Assembly (NCBI RefSeq): GCF_000701265.1
Contig: NZ_KL370760.1
Location: forward strand, 251,429-315,428
Reading direction: 5' to 3'
Length of the DNA: 64,000 bases
Source: Legionella wadsworthii DSM 21896 = ATCC 33877
GTDB lineage: Bacteria; Pseudomonadota; Gammaproteobacteria; Legionellales; Legionellaceae
Shown piece by piece: positions 52,900 to 62,172 of this stretch. The stretch's first letter is position 1, and every line of letters starts with the position of its first letter. The position numbers were made by a program, and so were the translations under genes. A model generated the notes under the pieces. That model saw only the letters and a program-made list of their open reading frames with translations, was not told where the DNA came from and did not search any database.

Positions 52900-53595
52900 A
52901 TGGAAATGGAAAAAGAACATAAGCATCAAGTTTATAGAAGAAAACTCAGTGGTTCGGGTGAGTATAGCGACGAAGAAAACTCAATCGACTCATCAGAACA
53001 AAAAAAACCTTCAACTCCTCTATTAGAAAAAATTCTAGGGGCAGAAAATCACAACACATTATCTGCTGTATTCGAAACGTTTTTAGGTGAGGATGAGTAT
53101 ACTCGAGAGGCAGCGGCATCTTTTCTGGCGAAAAAAGTATTGGAGAGAGGTTACTCCTTTAAAAATCAGACACCCGGATTTTTTTCCCCATTTAACAGTA
53201 AAAAAGATTTTGGAATCACTGCGGCATCACCAATAGCATTACCAATCGCATTTGCTTTTTGCACCGCGGGGGCCACTCTGATTGCCGCAGGAGCTGCGCT
53301 CACATCTCTTGGCAGCTTGGTTTTTGCTGCGGGTTTTAGATTAGATGGTTTTCGCAGTGAAGATTCACTAGACAAATCGAGCAAAGCACTTAGAGTCGCT
53401 GCAGAAGCAGGTATTATTGCATTCCTTGCAACATCAGCTGCTGTCGCAATGACTATTTTAACTGCGGTCATTGCCCCCCTTGCCCTTGCTTATTTAGTCA
53501 CTCGTTCTGGTGCGAGCATTCACGCTAAAGTCAATGAGGGTCTTTCCTGTTGCGCTTCTCATCCTGATGAAGAAAGACGGGTTTTATCCGTATAA
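52900..53595 (+). CDS. Small protein with paired hydrophobic segments, effector candidate
   Basis: The 231-residue product has a charged, disordered N-terminus (first 45 residues) and then Ala/Gly-rich hydrophobic stretches at about 105-150 and 165-205, likely two membrane hairpins. The segment ENHNTLSAVFETFLGEDEYT is amphipathic. No domain is recognised. GAGGGG before the ATG supports the start, and a hairpin terminator follows the stop. Several unlinked Legionella effectors share this hairpin style, but secretion is not shown. Confidence 0.55.
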   Translation: MEMEKEHKHQVYRRKLSGSGEYSDEENSIDSSEQKKPSTPLLEKILGAENHNTLSAVFETFLGEDEYTREAAASFLAKKVLERGYSFKNQTPGFFSPFNSKKDFGITAASPIALPIAFAFCTAGATLIAAGAALTSLGSLVFAAGFRLDGFRSEDSLDKSSKALRVAAEAGIIAFLATSAAVAMTILTAVIAPLALAYLVTRSGASIHAKVNEGLSCCASHPDEERRVLSV

Positions 53596-53610
53596 AATTA
53601 AATAAGCCGG

Positions 53611-53634
53611 GCGAAAGCCCGACTTATTCGCCTT
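53611..53634. terminator. Hairpin terminator
   Basis: AAGCCGGGC, GAAA loop, GCCCGACTT with flanking AATAA/TTATT gives a strong GC stem 15 bases after the stop at 53595. The following bases (CGCCTTTATTATT) are T-rich. Confidence 0.75.
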
Positions 53635-53768
53635 TATTATTAAACTCTGACTATACTGAATTCACTCAAAGAGATTTGAGATGAAACAAATTTTCCTTGT
53701 TTTTTTAGTTTTTTCTGGTTAAAAATAGTAGGCACAGGAAGATAATTTAACAAAAAAAGGAATTTCAC

Positions 53769-55076
53769 ATGGCTACCAACACAGAAGAGCTGGAACTGCT
53801 TATCAATCAAGATACCCCCAAAGACGAAACGCTTGAAAGACATCTAGAAACAACTCAGATCTCTATATCAATTGAAGAACAAGAAGTAAAAAAAGAAGAA
53901 GCGCACTTAGACGAAGAAATCAAATCGAAACTAAATCTTGTGGAGACAAATGCAGAGCAAGATAAAATTCAAAAAATTATTATTACTAAAGAAATTTTTG
54001 AACAAATTAAAAAAAGTCTGCAAGACACCATCAAGAGCATGGAAAAAAATCCCAGTATATTTTCTCGTGCTGCAGAATTTTGGGGGCAGTTACCTCTTTG
54101 GCAAAAAATATTAGGTGGGGTCGCTTTAACCGTTCCCACGTTACTTATTGGTATATTAGCCAATATTGGTTTTCTGTTAGCAATTTGCGGCGTCACCGCA
54201 GTGACTTATGCAGCCGGAGGCCTTATTCTTGATGATCATCATAAATGCAGCACCAGTGCGGTGGAAAGTTTACAAAAAGGTATTTTAGGCTTGGCAGATC
54301 TTCTTGAACTAACCATCAAAGCCCTAGATGTAATTCGCCAACAATTGGCATTGGAAATTCAAAAATTTGCCAGAGAAAACCAAAGACTCACAGAAAATAT
54401 TGAGGCACTTAGCAACAAAATTGATTTAATTGACAGACAAGTCATGGCTACTTCAAGGGTGAATATAACCTTAACAGAAACCAAGGATGATTTGGTAAGA
54501 GTTTCAGAAGATTTAAAAGAGGGCGTTCATCAGCATGGTGATTTTCTGAAACAAAACCAGGATAAACTCGATCGCATTACAGAAGGATTTAATGCCACAC
54601 AGAGGGAACTGGCTGAAAAACTCCAGGAAGTACAAAGATTACGCTCAGAAATGGCAAAGGATCTTGAACTTGCTAACGCAATGATATCCACTCTGAATAG
54701 TACTCTGTCTGAATTATCAGAAATCCGAATTGGTGATGAAGAACAAAAAAAAGCATTTCAAGCAAAATTAAATGAGTTTGTGACCAACAAAGAAGCCAGT
54801 TTCCTTCAAATTGCTGATCGTATTTGCGCCGCTGAAAATAAGCTTGCTATCACCCAAAAAGAGTTAGAACAATCGAATCAGAGATACCAACAACTCCTTG
54901 ATAGACAAGAAAAACAAATTGACAGGATGAGCACTTTACCTCATATGGAAACAACATATAGAGGCACTCCAATTGCAGATATTTTAACAAAAATTGGTGT
55001 TCTAGCTTCTCATTCTAATAAAGAAATACCTGCCAACGATGAGCCAGTTCATAACTCAACCCCTGAACTCACTTAA
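53769..55076 (+). CDS. Coiled-coil protein with one membrane hairpin, effector candidate
   Basis: The product is 435 residues. Residues about 90-160 hold a hydrophobic hairpin (LPLWQKILGGVALTVPTLLI and ILANIGFLLAICGVTAVTYA). A long alpha-helical coiled coil follows (about 190-390) rich in Glu, Gln and Leu (ENQRLTENIEALSNKIDLID). This resembles SNARE-like or tethering effectors of Legionella in style only; no conserved motif is seen. The C-terminus (SNKEIPANDEPVHNSTPELT) is acidic. A short CTCAAA/TTTGAG inverted repeat lies at 53665-53680 upstream. Confidence 0.6.
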   Translation: MATNTEELELLINQDTPKDETLERHLETTQISISIEEQEVKKEEAHLDEEIKSKLNLVETNAEQDKIQKIIITKEIFEQIKKSLQDTIKSMEKNPSIFSRAAEFWGQLPLWQKILGGVALTVPTLLIGILANIGFLLAICGVTAVTYAAGGLILDDHHKCSTSAVESLQKGILGLADLLELTIKALDVIRQQLALEIQKFARENQRLTENIEALSNKIDLIDRQVMATSRVNITLTETKDDLVRVSEDLKEGVHQHGDFLKQNQDKLDRITEGFNATQRELAEKLQEVQRLRSEMAKDLELANAMISTLNSTLSELSEIRIGDEEQKKAFQAKLNEFVTNKEASFLQIADRICAAENKLAITQKELEQSNQRYQQLLDRQEKQIDRMSTLPHMETTYRGTPIADILTKIGVLASHSNKEIPANDEPVHNSTPELT

Positions 55077-55096
55077 AGAGAAATCACTATTCCTGT

Positions 55097-55116
55097 TCCC
55101 TCCAAATTTGGAGGGA
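55097..55116. terminator. 20-base perfect palindrome between convergent genes
   Basis: TCCCTCCAAATTTGGAGGGA lies between the coiled-coil gene and the convergent GST gene. It could form a stem in either transcript. No long T-run follows. Confidence 0.45.
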
Positions 55117-55166
55117 TGAATCGAAACAACTTACTGGGCTGATGGCATCTAATATTTATAGAATTC

Positions 55167-55805
55167 CTAGTCTATTTTACCCTCTAAAGACAAATGATAT
55201 GCTTCTAAACCCGCCTGGACTGCAGGGCGTTCGCCGATTCGTTGATACCACTCAAGTAAATGGGTAAAACGCTGCTTATCAATTGTTTGTTTGTAAAAAA
55301 TTTCGAAGCAGTATATCCAGGGCCAAATGGCCATATCGGCTATAGTATAATCAGTACCGCCGATATAGTCTGAATGTTTTAATTGTTTTTCCATAACGCT
55401 CAATATTCGGTCGCTTTCATCAGCATACCGCTTTAATGCATAAGGAATTTTTTCTTCGGCACGGTTAAAATGCCCTAATTGTCCAAACATAGGACCCACA
55501 TGTGCTGCTTGAAAAAAGCACCATTGAATAATAGTATATTTTTCTTTCAAAGGTTGCGGTAAAAATTTGCCGTGCTTTTCTGCCAAATATTGCAAAATCG
55601 CGACACTTTCAAATAAATAAAAATCATTCTGCGAATCATATAGGACTGGGATTTTATTGTTGGGGGAAATTTTTAAAAACTCAGGTTTAAATTGTTCCCC
55701 GTTGGAGATATTAATTAATTCAATGGTGTACTTTTGCGATAACTCATGAAGCATGATTGTAGGTTTAATTCCATTAGGCGTACCCGAAGAGTATAAGGTA
55801 TACAT
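55167..55805 (-). CDS. Glutathione S-transferase (nu-class/YfcG-like)
   Basis: The 212-residue product has an N-terminal thioredoxin-like domain with YSSGTPNGIKPTIMLHEL, the start of the YfcG/YghU (nu-class) group in which Thr/Asn contacts glutathione. NNKIPVLYD holds the cis-Pro near residue 53 and ESVAILQYLAEKHG is the glutathione-binding helix. The C-terminal helical domain has YTIADMAIWPWI. It probably has disulfide reductase or conjugating activity on an unknown substrate. Divergent from the thiolase gene. Confidence 0.85.
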   Translation of the reverse strand: MYTLYSSGTPNGIKPTIMLHELSQKYTIELINISNGEQFKPEFLKISPNNKIPVLYDSQNDFYLFESVAILQYLAEKHGKFLPQPLKEKYTIIQWCFFQAAHVGPMFGQLGHFNRAEEKIPYALKRYADESDRILSVMEKQLKHSDYIGGTDYTIADMAIWPWIYCFEIFYKQTIDKQRFTHLLEWYQRIGERPAVQAGLEAYHLSLEGKID

Positions 55806-55884
55806 GGCCCCTCCCTTGTTTTAATTCCTGGAATGACAGTATAGTCTAATCTTATACTCTCACGAAACTGAAAAAGGAATTTAT

Positions 55885-57159
55885 ATGAGCCTCAAGGATC
55901 AAGTGGCTGTTCTTGATAGTTCCCGTACCCCGTTTGTCAAATCACAGACCAGTTATTTAGGGATATCGAATCAGGAATTGCTGGGAACAGCATTGGCTGG
56001 CCTGATCCAGAAGACCAAAATAGAAGGTGAATTACTGGGTGATTTTATTGCTGGTGCAGTAATGAATCATCCTTTTGATTGGAATCTAGCTCGTGAAACA
56101 GTCCTGGGGAGTAAGTTATCACCTGCAACACCCGGCTTAACCATTCAACGCGCCTGCGGCACGGGATTAGAAGCAGTCAATCTTATCGCCTTAAAAATTA
56201 ATCATGGACAAATCGCTGCAGGAATCGCCGGCGGGACAGATACTAATTCAGACATTCCTTTAATTGGACAAAGAAGATTAACTCATTTTTTAATTAAATT
56301 CCAAAACGCCAAAAGCTTTAAAGAAAAACTCTCCCTTTTAAAGGACTTTCGTTTGGGTATGTTAAAACCTGAGGTTCCAGCGGTCAGAGAACCAAGAACT
56401 CATTTATCAATGGGAGAACATTGTGAACTAATGGTTAAGGAGTGGGACATTCCTCGAATGGCGCAAGATGAATTGGCACTTCGATCCCACAATCTTGCAG
56501 CGCAAGCTTATGATGAAGGATTTTATGATGACTTAATTGTGCCTCTTCATTCTTTAAAGCGTGATACATTAACCCGCAAAGATACCTCTTTAGAAAAATT
56601 ATCTACTTTAAAGCCTGCTTTCGATAAATCAGAAAAAGGCAGCTTGACAGCTGGTAACTCAACGCCTTTGACGGATGGTGCTGCGGTTGTTTTATTGAGC
56701 TCTCCACAATGGGCTAAAGACCATCAACTCGAACCTCTTGCTTATTTTATTGATTGTGAAGTTGCGGCAGTGGATTTCGTACATGGAGCGGGCTTGTTAA
56801 TGGCTCCAACCATAGCCGTGTCTCGTTTGTTGGCTAGAAATCACTTAAAATTACAAGATTTTGATTATTATGAAATCCATGAAGCATTTGCGGGCCAAGT
56901 ACTCTGTACATTAAAGGCCTGGGAATCTCCTGAATATTGTCACAAGGTTTTAAATCTTAAAAAACCTTTAGGCAGCATCGACATACAAAAGATGAATATT
57001 AAAGGAGGCAGCCTCGCTCTTGGGCATCCTTTTGCGGCTACTGGGGGACGAATAGTGGGTACTGCCGCCAAAATATTGGCTAATAAAGGCCATGGGCGTA
57101 TTCTCATAAGCATTTGTACTGCTGGAGGAATGGGTGTGGCAGCGATTATGGAGCGATAA
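55885..57159 (+). CDS. Thiolase (acetyl-CoA acyltransferase), FadI-like
   Basis: The 424-residue condensing/thiolytic enzyme of fatty acid metabolism has the acylated Cys in IQRACGTGLEAVNL near residue 89, the active His in YYEIHEAFAGQ, and the second active Cys in ISICTAGGMGVA at the C-terminus. INIKGGSLALGHPFAATGGR precedes it. The sequence is closer to the longer FadI class. No fadJ/fadB partner lies beside it. Confidence 0.85.
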   Translation: MSLKDQVAVLDSSRTPFVKSQTSYLGISNQELLGTALAGLIQKTKIEGELLGDFIAGAVMNHPFDWNLARETVLGSKLSPATPGLTIQRACGTGLEAVNLIALKINHGQIAAGIAGGTDTNSDIPLIGQRRLTHFLIKFQNAKSFKEKLSLLKDFRLGMLKPEVPAVREPRTHLSMGEHCELMVKEWDIPRMAQDELALRSHNLAAQAYDEGFYDDLIVPLHSLKRDTLTRKDTSLEKLSTLKPAFDKSEKGSLTAGNSTPLTDGAAVVLLSSPQWAKDHQLEPLAYFIDCEVAAVDFVHGAGLLMAPTIAVSRLLARNHLKLQDFDYYEIHEAFAGQVLCTLKAWESPEYCHKVLNLKKPLGSIDIQKMNIKGGSLALGHPFAATGGRIVGTAAKILANKGHGRILISICTAGGMGVAAIMER

Positions 57160-57178
57160 AAAATCGCATGAACCGTTT

Positions 57179-58147
57179 TTAATTTTTTAGATCCAGATCA
57201 ACTAATGTATAGGAAAGTTCTTCTGCTTCTTTAATTCTTTCAATATGAAGCCGATTTTTTTTCTTATTGAAAAAGTTTTTCGCGATGTAGGCACTAAAAC
57301 CCGTCATGGAAGTAAACGTCTCGGTTACCTCGAAAGAGGGCTTGGGTGTAGCTCCATTGGATTTAAAGAAAAAACCTCCTCCATAGGTTGCATTAGCTGT
57401 CCCATTCGCTGTTTTATTGAGTAAGATATTTAAATTGTCAAAATAAACAGGAATGGTGAAATTACTTACTCCTAAATCTAAGGAAATATTAAAAGGTTGT
57501 GTTATCACTGCACCCCGATAATGTTCTCCATATACCTTTTGATCCCCTTTAGGAGGGTAGGTGAAATCAGGTAGAGATAAATTTGAAAAATTAAGAACTG
57601 CTGCAACTACCGCAGTGCTGAACATGGCTAAAGTAAGGCCGCTGGCTACCGCCTCCGCACTCACATAAACATATTCCTTTAAAGAAGGGTTTGCAATTTC
57701 CATTTGGTGCGTCTGGCTATACTCACGCCGCTCTTCTCGGTTTTGTTGCCAATAATGGATGTTGTCGCCTAAAGTTTTTAAAACGGCACCCGTGCCAATA
57801 CAAATAGCACTGGCATTAATCAGCATTATGGAGCTCACATATTCGGTAAGATTATAAGATGGGGTCTTGTTATTGATCTGATTACTGTAATACCAGGGCA
57901 GCAAATCATTAAAACTATACCCTAAGTTGGTAATATTGACTCCAAGGGAGAAATTCCCTGTAGTTCGAACACCACCATAGTATGCCGCGCTAACATCTTG
58001 TGTATGAAGGACATTAGATATGGCGTATGCAGCACCACCAGCCACGCTCACCAATGTACCACAAGTACTCATAGTATCCGCTAGAGCATGAATCGTAGTG
58101 TCCAAGGTCCAATTGGTTGCTGCCCACAATCTATCAGTCCATTTCAT
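57179..58147 (-). CDS. Membrane protein of unknown function
   Basis: The 322-residue product has hydrophobic stretches at about residues 20-45, 105-130 and 160-195, with an Asn/Thr/Gly-rich loop from 195 to 275. The C-terminus is basic then acidic. No family is recognised. AAGGA seven bases before the ATG at 58147 favours this start over the longer in-frame one. It is convergent with the thiolase gene. Confidence 0.6.
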   Translation of the reverse strand: MKWTDRLWAATNWTLDTTIHALADTMSTCGTLVSVAGGAAYAISNVLHTQDVSAAYYGGVRTTGNFSLGVNITNLGYSFNDLLPWYYSNQINNKTPSYNLTEYVSSIMLINASAICIGTGAVLKTLGDNIHYWQQNREERREYSQTHQMEIANPSLKEYVYVSAEAVASGLTLAMFSTAVVAAVLNFSNLSLPDFTYPPKGDQKVYGEHYRGAVITQPFNISLDLGVSNFTIPVYFDNLNILLNKTANGTANATYGGGFFFKSNGATPKPSFEVTETFTSMTGFSAYIAKNFFNKKKNRLHIERIKEAEELSYTLVDLDLKN

Positions 58148-58240
58148 CACTGCATCCTTATTGAATTGTACACAACACATCTATTTCAGCTGTTAACGCA
58201 GAAAACAAACCGACAAAGATTATGTTAAAGCATTAAAAAA

Positions 58241-59026
58241 TTATTTTATCGCATGCAATGAAGGACGCAAATATAAATTTAATTTTTCTGCGCGATTGGT
58301 AAAAAGCCAATTGATGCCGCGATTTAATTCTCTATATAAACTATTTTGAGAATCCACCATACCCACCCCCACTATTTTTTTTGCTTCCTGGAATTGATGA
58401 ATTATCCTTGAATTGATTAAACAATAATGACCTAGAATGCCTCCGTAATTTTCCTTAAGGCTGATGCGGCAAAACTCGTTCACATTATTATGCCCAGCCA
58501 CCAACAACAGCGCGTTTTTAGGGAATTGGGATAATGAATAAAAAATCGACGCATCTAGAGTTAATAAATGATAGTTTACACCTGCAGATAATCCGCTTAA
58601 TGCTTTTTTTAGGACTTCTTCTTCGTAAAATGGGGTTTTTAATTCAATAAACAAGTGCATGCTGTCGCCATAGGCAGCAATCACTTCGTCTAAAGTGGGT
58701 ATACCAGGTACTAAAGCGCGTAACTCGTTAAAGTTCATAGCCGCAATGGAGCGATCGTATCCCCATAGACGTCTTAAGGTAGCGTCATGGTTTACTACAA
58801 GGACTTTATCTGATGTAGCGCGTACATCAAATTCAATTCCCCAACATCCAAGTTCCTTTGCCCTGCTAAAAGCTGCAAGTGTATTCTCAATAATTCCATT
58901 TGCGTGATGATGCGCACCTCGATGGGCGATCACGCGCGATGATTGAAAACTATTCATGGAAGGTTTGGGTCTCGGAAGGAGGGCAAAATAACCATCGATT
59001 GTTTTCTGTAGCCAATCAAGCAACAC
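58241..59026 (-). CDS. Glycerophosphodiester phosphodiesterase
   Basis: The 261-residue product has a GDPD TIM barrel: VIAHRGAHHHANGIIENTLA near residue 33 gives the catalytic His-Arg-Gly-Ala and Glu-Asn-Thr. GIEFDVRATSDKVLVVNHDATLRR gives the E-x-D and H-D metal ligands, and LFIELKTP is the third block. It hydrolyses glycerophosphodiesters to glycerol-3-phosphate plus an alcohol. It starts with GTG and lacks a signal peptide, so cytosolic like UgpQ. Confidence 0.85.
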   Translation of the reverse strand: MLLDWLQKTIDGYFALLPRPKPSMNSFQSSRVIAHRGAHHHANGIIENTLAAFSRAKELGCWGIEFDVRATSDKVLVVNHDATLRRLWGYDRSIAAMNFNELRALVPGIPTLDEVIAAYGDSMHLFIELKTPFYEEEVLKKALSGLSAGVNYHLLTLDASIFYSLSQFPKNALLLVAGHNNVNEFCRISLKENYGGILGHYCLINSRIIHQFQEAKKIVGVGMVDSQNSLYRELNRGINWLFTNRAEKLNLYLRPSLHAIK

Positions 59027-59149
59027 AGCGGCATCCCTGGATAAAGGTTCGATGCATTATTCTATGTGCTGAACCATGAAAATGCAAAAACAGCTGCTTT
59101 CTCTTGCAAATTGTGTAAAAATAATAGACTTTTAAATGAATTGCTGTCT

Positions 59150-60124
59150 ATGCCATTAATTACTTCAAACATTGATCTTGCTATTCGAGATTTACAGGAT
59201 GGAAAACCTGTAGCCATACCGACAGAAACAGTATATGGATTGGCTGCGCCTATCAATAATGAACAGGCAATTCGCACTGTTTTTTCTATGAAAAATAGGC
59301 CATTAAATCATCCATTAATTATCCATGTGGCAAAAAATTATAACCTCAATACCTTGGTGCAAGAGATACCAGGTTATGCCCGGCAACTCATTAAAAATTT
59401 TTGGCCAGGTCCTCTAACTCTTGTATTTCATGGTAAACCCGGTCAAATCAATCCAATCATTACTGGAGGACAGGATACTGTAGCCATACGGTGTCCTGCG
59501 CATCCTGTAGCTCAGGAATTATTAATAAAGTCAGGAATTCCGCTTGTTGCCCCCTCCGCCAATCCTTTTGGAAAAGTCAGTCCTACCACCGCGCAACACG
59601 TGAGTGAATCTTTCTCTAACCAAGAATTAATGATATTAGATGGAGGGCGATGCTCCGTGGGTATTGAATCGACCATCATTGATGCAACTCAGGCGGATAC
59701 CTATCAAATTTTGCGCCATGGTTTAATTGATGAACAAATGATTGAAAAAGTAATTGCGACTCCCTCTCTTCATCTTGAAAGCACCCTTAGAGTGCCAGGT
59801 AAATTAGAGAGTCATTATCAACCACGAAAACCTTTATATTATTTTAATGATTTACAAGCTCTAAAAGATTTTTGTCGAAATAATCCAAAACCAATCTATG
59901 TGATCGCAAGCCAAAAACCCAGGAATATCCTTGAAGATCATTATTATCCTTTGGAAAACAATCCCGAGAAAGTGGCTTTTGATTTATATTTTCAATTAAG
60001 GAAAGCAGATGCTTCTAATGCCGAACTTATAGTCATTGAACTTCCCCCCGCTACGGGTAGTTGGCTTGGGATAAGAGAGCGTATTTTAAAAGCAGGAACT
60101 CCATATTCGATGGAACAAAGGTAA
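59150..60124 (+). CDS. sua5: L-threonylcarbamoyladenylate synthase (Sua5 type)
   Basis: The 324-residue product makes threonylcarbamoyl-AMP for the t6A37 tRNA modification. The YrdC domain shows KPVAIPTETVYGLAAPI, RPLNHPLIIHV, and VAPSANPFGKVSPTTAQHV. A C-terminal Sua5 extension (from about 215) makes it the long form. The ATG at 59150 gives LxxGxPVAIPTETVYGL close to the start, as in the family; an in-frame upstream extension to 59066 lacks this fit. Confidence 0.85.
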   Translation: MPLITSNIDLAIRDLQDGKPVAIPTETVYGLAAPINNEQAIRTVFSMKNRPLNHPLIIHVAKNYNLNTLVQEIPGYARQLIKNFWPGPLTLVFHGKPGQINPIITGGQDTVAIRCPAHPVAQELLIKSGIPLVAPSANPFGKVSPTTAQHVSESFSNQELMILDGGRCSVGIESTIIDATQADTYQILRHGLIDEQMIEKVIATPSLHLESTLRVPGKLESHYQPRKPLYYFNDLQALKDFCRNNPKPIYVIASQKPRNILEDHYYPLENNPEKVAFDLYFQLRKADASNAELIVIELPPATGSWLGIRERILKAGTPYSMEQR

Positions 60125-60163
60125 TTCAATGGCCTATCTTCTCAGCGAACAGGAAAAAAGACG

Positions 60164-60192
60164 TTGACAGATCCGCAAAATATGAGTAACTT
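60164..60192 (+). promoter_or_regulatory. tRNA-Leu promoter
   Basis: TTGACA (60164-60169), 17-base spacer, TAACTT (60187-60192), ending 12 bases before the tRNA. Confidence 0.6.
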
Positions 60193-60204
60193 AGCGCCAC
60201 AAAT

Positions 60205-60291
60205 GCCGAGGTGGTGGAATTGGTAGACACGCTAGCTTCAGGTGCTAGTGGAGGAAACTCCGTGGAGGTTCGAGTCCTCTTCTCGGTACCA
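60205..60291 (+). tRNA. tRNA-Leu (CAG)
   Basis: An 87-base tRNA with a long variable arm. It starts GCCGAGGTGGTGGAATTGG and the anticodon stem-loop is CTAGCTTCAGGTGCTAG with CAG. The T-loop is GTTCGAGTC and the CCA is encoded. A type II (class Leu/Ser) tRNA. Confidence 0.97.
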
Positions 60292-60328
60292 TGCATCAAC
60301 TTTTCTCAAATAATTTGACGTCCCCACA

Positions 60329-61018
60329 CTATTTTAAATATTGGTCTGCAAAGCTTTTCCCAATGCATTTACCAATGATTTGATTCCACTTATTTTGATT
60401 TTTCTTGTCCAAAGAAGACGGAATTTGGCTATTCAATTTTTTTTCACATGTTGCAATAATATCTGGAATGGAGCTTAAGCATTTTTCAGAAGTCATTCCA
60501 TTTTGCGTGAGCTTTTTATGAAGGGACTTGTCACTTACAAGCTTTTCACAAATTAATTTTGGCGCCACTATAGTCAACGCATCCAACCAATCTTCTTTTG
60601 TCATTTCATCACCTTTTTTTGTAGCTGTTTTGTCGGTTTTAGTAGCCAATAGAGATGTACCGGTCTTAGAAACACCTGCAAGATTATTCGTAAAAAAATC
60701 AACTCCAATACAATTTCCAATTTTAGTGCCCCAGATGGAGGCATTTTTTTTGTCTATTTTTTCCGGAAGTTTCGAATCATATTTTTTTTGGCACTTTTCA
60801 AAACTTGCAGGAATTAATGTCACACATTTGTCATAACTTATATTTGCTTTTTGCAGGAGATTATTCGTATCGGGATCGTTGACAAGATTTCGGCACATTT
60901 TTGATGGCGCCAATGCTTTAAAAGCGGTTATCCACTGATCTTTTGATATAGTTGTGGTTGCGAAGGCTGCTGTAGAAAATAATACGGCACTTATTCCGAC
61001 TATATTTTTATAAGACAT
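60329..61018 (-). CDS. Exported protein with a duplicated four-Cys domain
   Basis: The 229-residue product has a signal peptide (MSYKNIVGISAVLFSTAAFA) followed by two homologous repeats of about 90 residues. The repeats align: ISKDQWITAFKALAPSKMCR with MTKEDWLDALTIVAPKLICE, then NISYDKCVTLIPASFEKCQK with GMTSEKCLSSIPDIIATCEK, then WGTKIGNCIGVDFF with WNQIIGKCIGKSFA. Each repeat has four conserved Cys, probably disulfide-bonded in the periplasm. Function unknown. Confidence 0.75.
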   Translation of the reverse strand: MSYKNIVGISAVLFSTAAFATTTISKDQWITAFKALAPSKMCRNLVNDPDTNNLLQKANISYDKCVTLIPASFEKCQKKYDSKLPEKIDKKNASIWGTKIGNCIGVDFFTNNLAGVSKTGTSLLATKTDKTATKKGDEMTKEDWLDALTIVAPKLICEKLVSDKSLHKKLTQNGMTSEKCLSSIPDIIATCEKKLNSQIPSSLDKKNQNKWNQIIGKCIGKSFADQYLK

Positions 61019-61234
61019 GATATCTATTCCATTAAATGATCTATTTAAAAGATAGACATAAATATTCTATTTTTCTAAATCAAATGGATATAAAATTTTC
61101 CAAAAGGTCGAGACCCCCAATCTGAATTACTGTCACTACTCTGTATAGGACATAGATTATTTTAAATAATAAAACATCCTGCATTTAATTGCATGGGATT
61201 GAGCTATGATAGGAGCAGTTCTTAGGAGATTTTA

Positions 61235-62164
61235 ATGAAAATTATTGTTGCTGGTGGAACAGGATTTTTGGGGCAGATATTGGTGCCGGAATTATTAAAA
61301 GCTGGTCATGAAATTTATGTGATTGGACGCCATGAAGAAAGAATCTACAAAATTTTTGCAAATACAGTCCATGCATGCACTTGGGATACACTTAATTCAT
61401 TAGACACAAATGAGTTTGAGGCAATCATTAATTTGGCAGGTAAGAATATTACGGATCATCGATGGAGCTCGAAAATAAAAGAAAAACTTCTTCGAAGCCG
61501 AATTGATACCACCAATCAATTAGTCCGATGGGGTTTAAAGGCTGTAAAAAAGCCCCACCTATATAATGCCAGTGCTGTAGGAATTTATGGCCTACAGAAG
61601 CAATTAGAAGAGGATGAGATTGTCTTTAACGAAACGACCGCGCCTATAGATTCTCCTAATACAAGCTTTGCTAATCAATTAGTGACTCAATGGGAACAAA
61701 CTGCTAAAAAAGGTTTTGAGATGGGTATGCCGGTTACTTTAATGCGTTTTGGCGTCGTGCTGAAACGTGGAGAAGGCATGTTAAAAAAATTAGAATTGCC
61801 TGCTCAATATGGAATGGGTGCTGTAATGGGTTCTGGACAACAACCTTTGGCCTGGATTGATAGCGATGATCTGGTCAATGCAATTCAATTTCTTATCTCC
61901 CATCCAGAAATTACAGGTCCGGTAAATCTCGTAGCACCTCAATATGTATCACAGAAAACATTTACCAAAATACTGGCCCAGGTTTTAAAGAAACCTGCTT
62001 TTCTCTGGTTGCCCTCCTGGGTAATTAAACTTTTACTCGGTAAAATGGGTGAGGAGCTCTTATTATCTGGACAAACAGTAGTACCTCAGCGGTTGATTGA
62101 ATACCAATTTGATTTTCAATATCCGACCTTGTACTCCGCATTAAATAAAGAATTTGGAGGTTAA
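61235..62164 (+). CDS. TIGR01777-family NAD(P)-dependent epimerase (YfcH-like)
   Basis: The 309-residue Rossmann protein shows IIVAGGTGFLGQILVPELLK, INLAGKNITDHRWS near residue 70, LYNASAVGIYGLQ and TLMRFGVVLKRGEG, all hallmarks of the YfcH/TIGR01777 SDR group. LAWIDSDDLVNAI is the DxxDxV segment. Substrate unknown. A strong ribosome site TTAGGAG precedes it. It is followed by an ornithine-cyclodeaminase homologue 8 bases later, so one operon. Confidence 0.88.
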   Translation: MKIIVAGGTGFLGQILVPELLKAGHEIYVIGRHEERIYKIFANTVHACTWDTLNSLDTNEFEAIINLAGKNITDHRWSSKIKEKLLRSRIDTTNQLVRWGLKAVKKPHLYNASAVGIYGLQKQLEEDEIVFNETTAPIDSPNTSFANQLVTQWEQTAKKGFEMGMPVTLMRFGVVLKRGEGMLKKLELPAQYGMGAVMGSGQQPLAWIDSDDLVNAIQFLISHPEITGPVNLVAPQYVSQKTFTKILAQVLKKPAFLWLPSWVIKLLLGKMGEELLLSGQTVVPQRLIEYQFDFQYPTLYSALNKEFGG

Positions 62165-62172
62165 GAATTATC

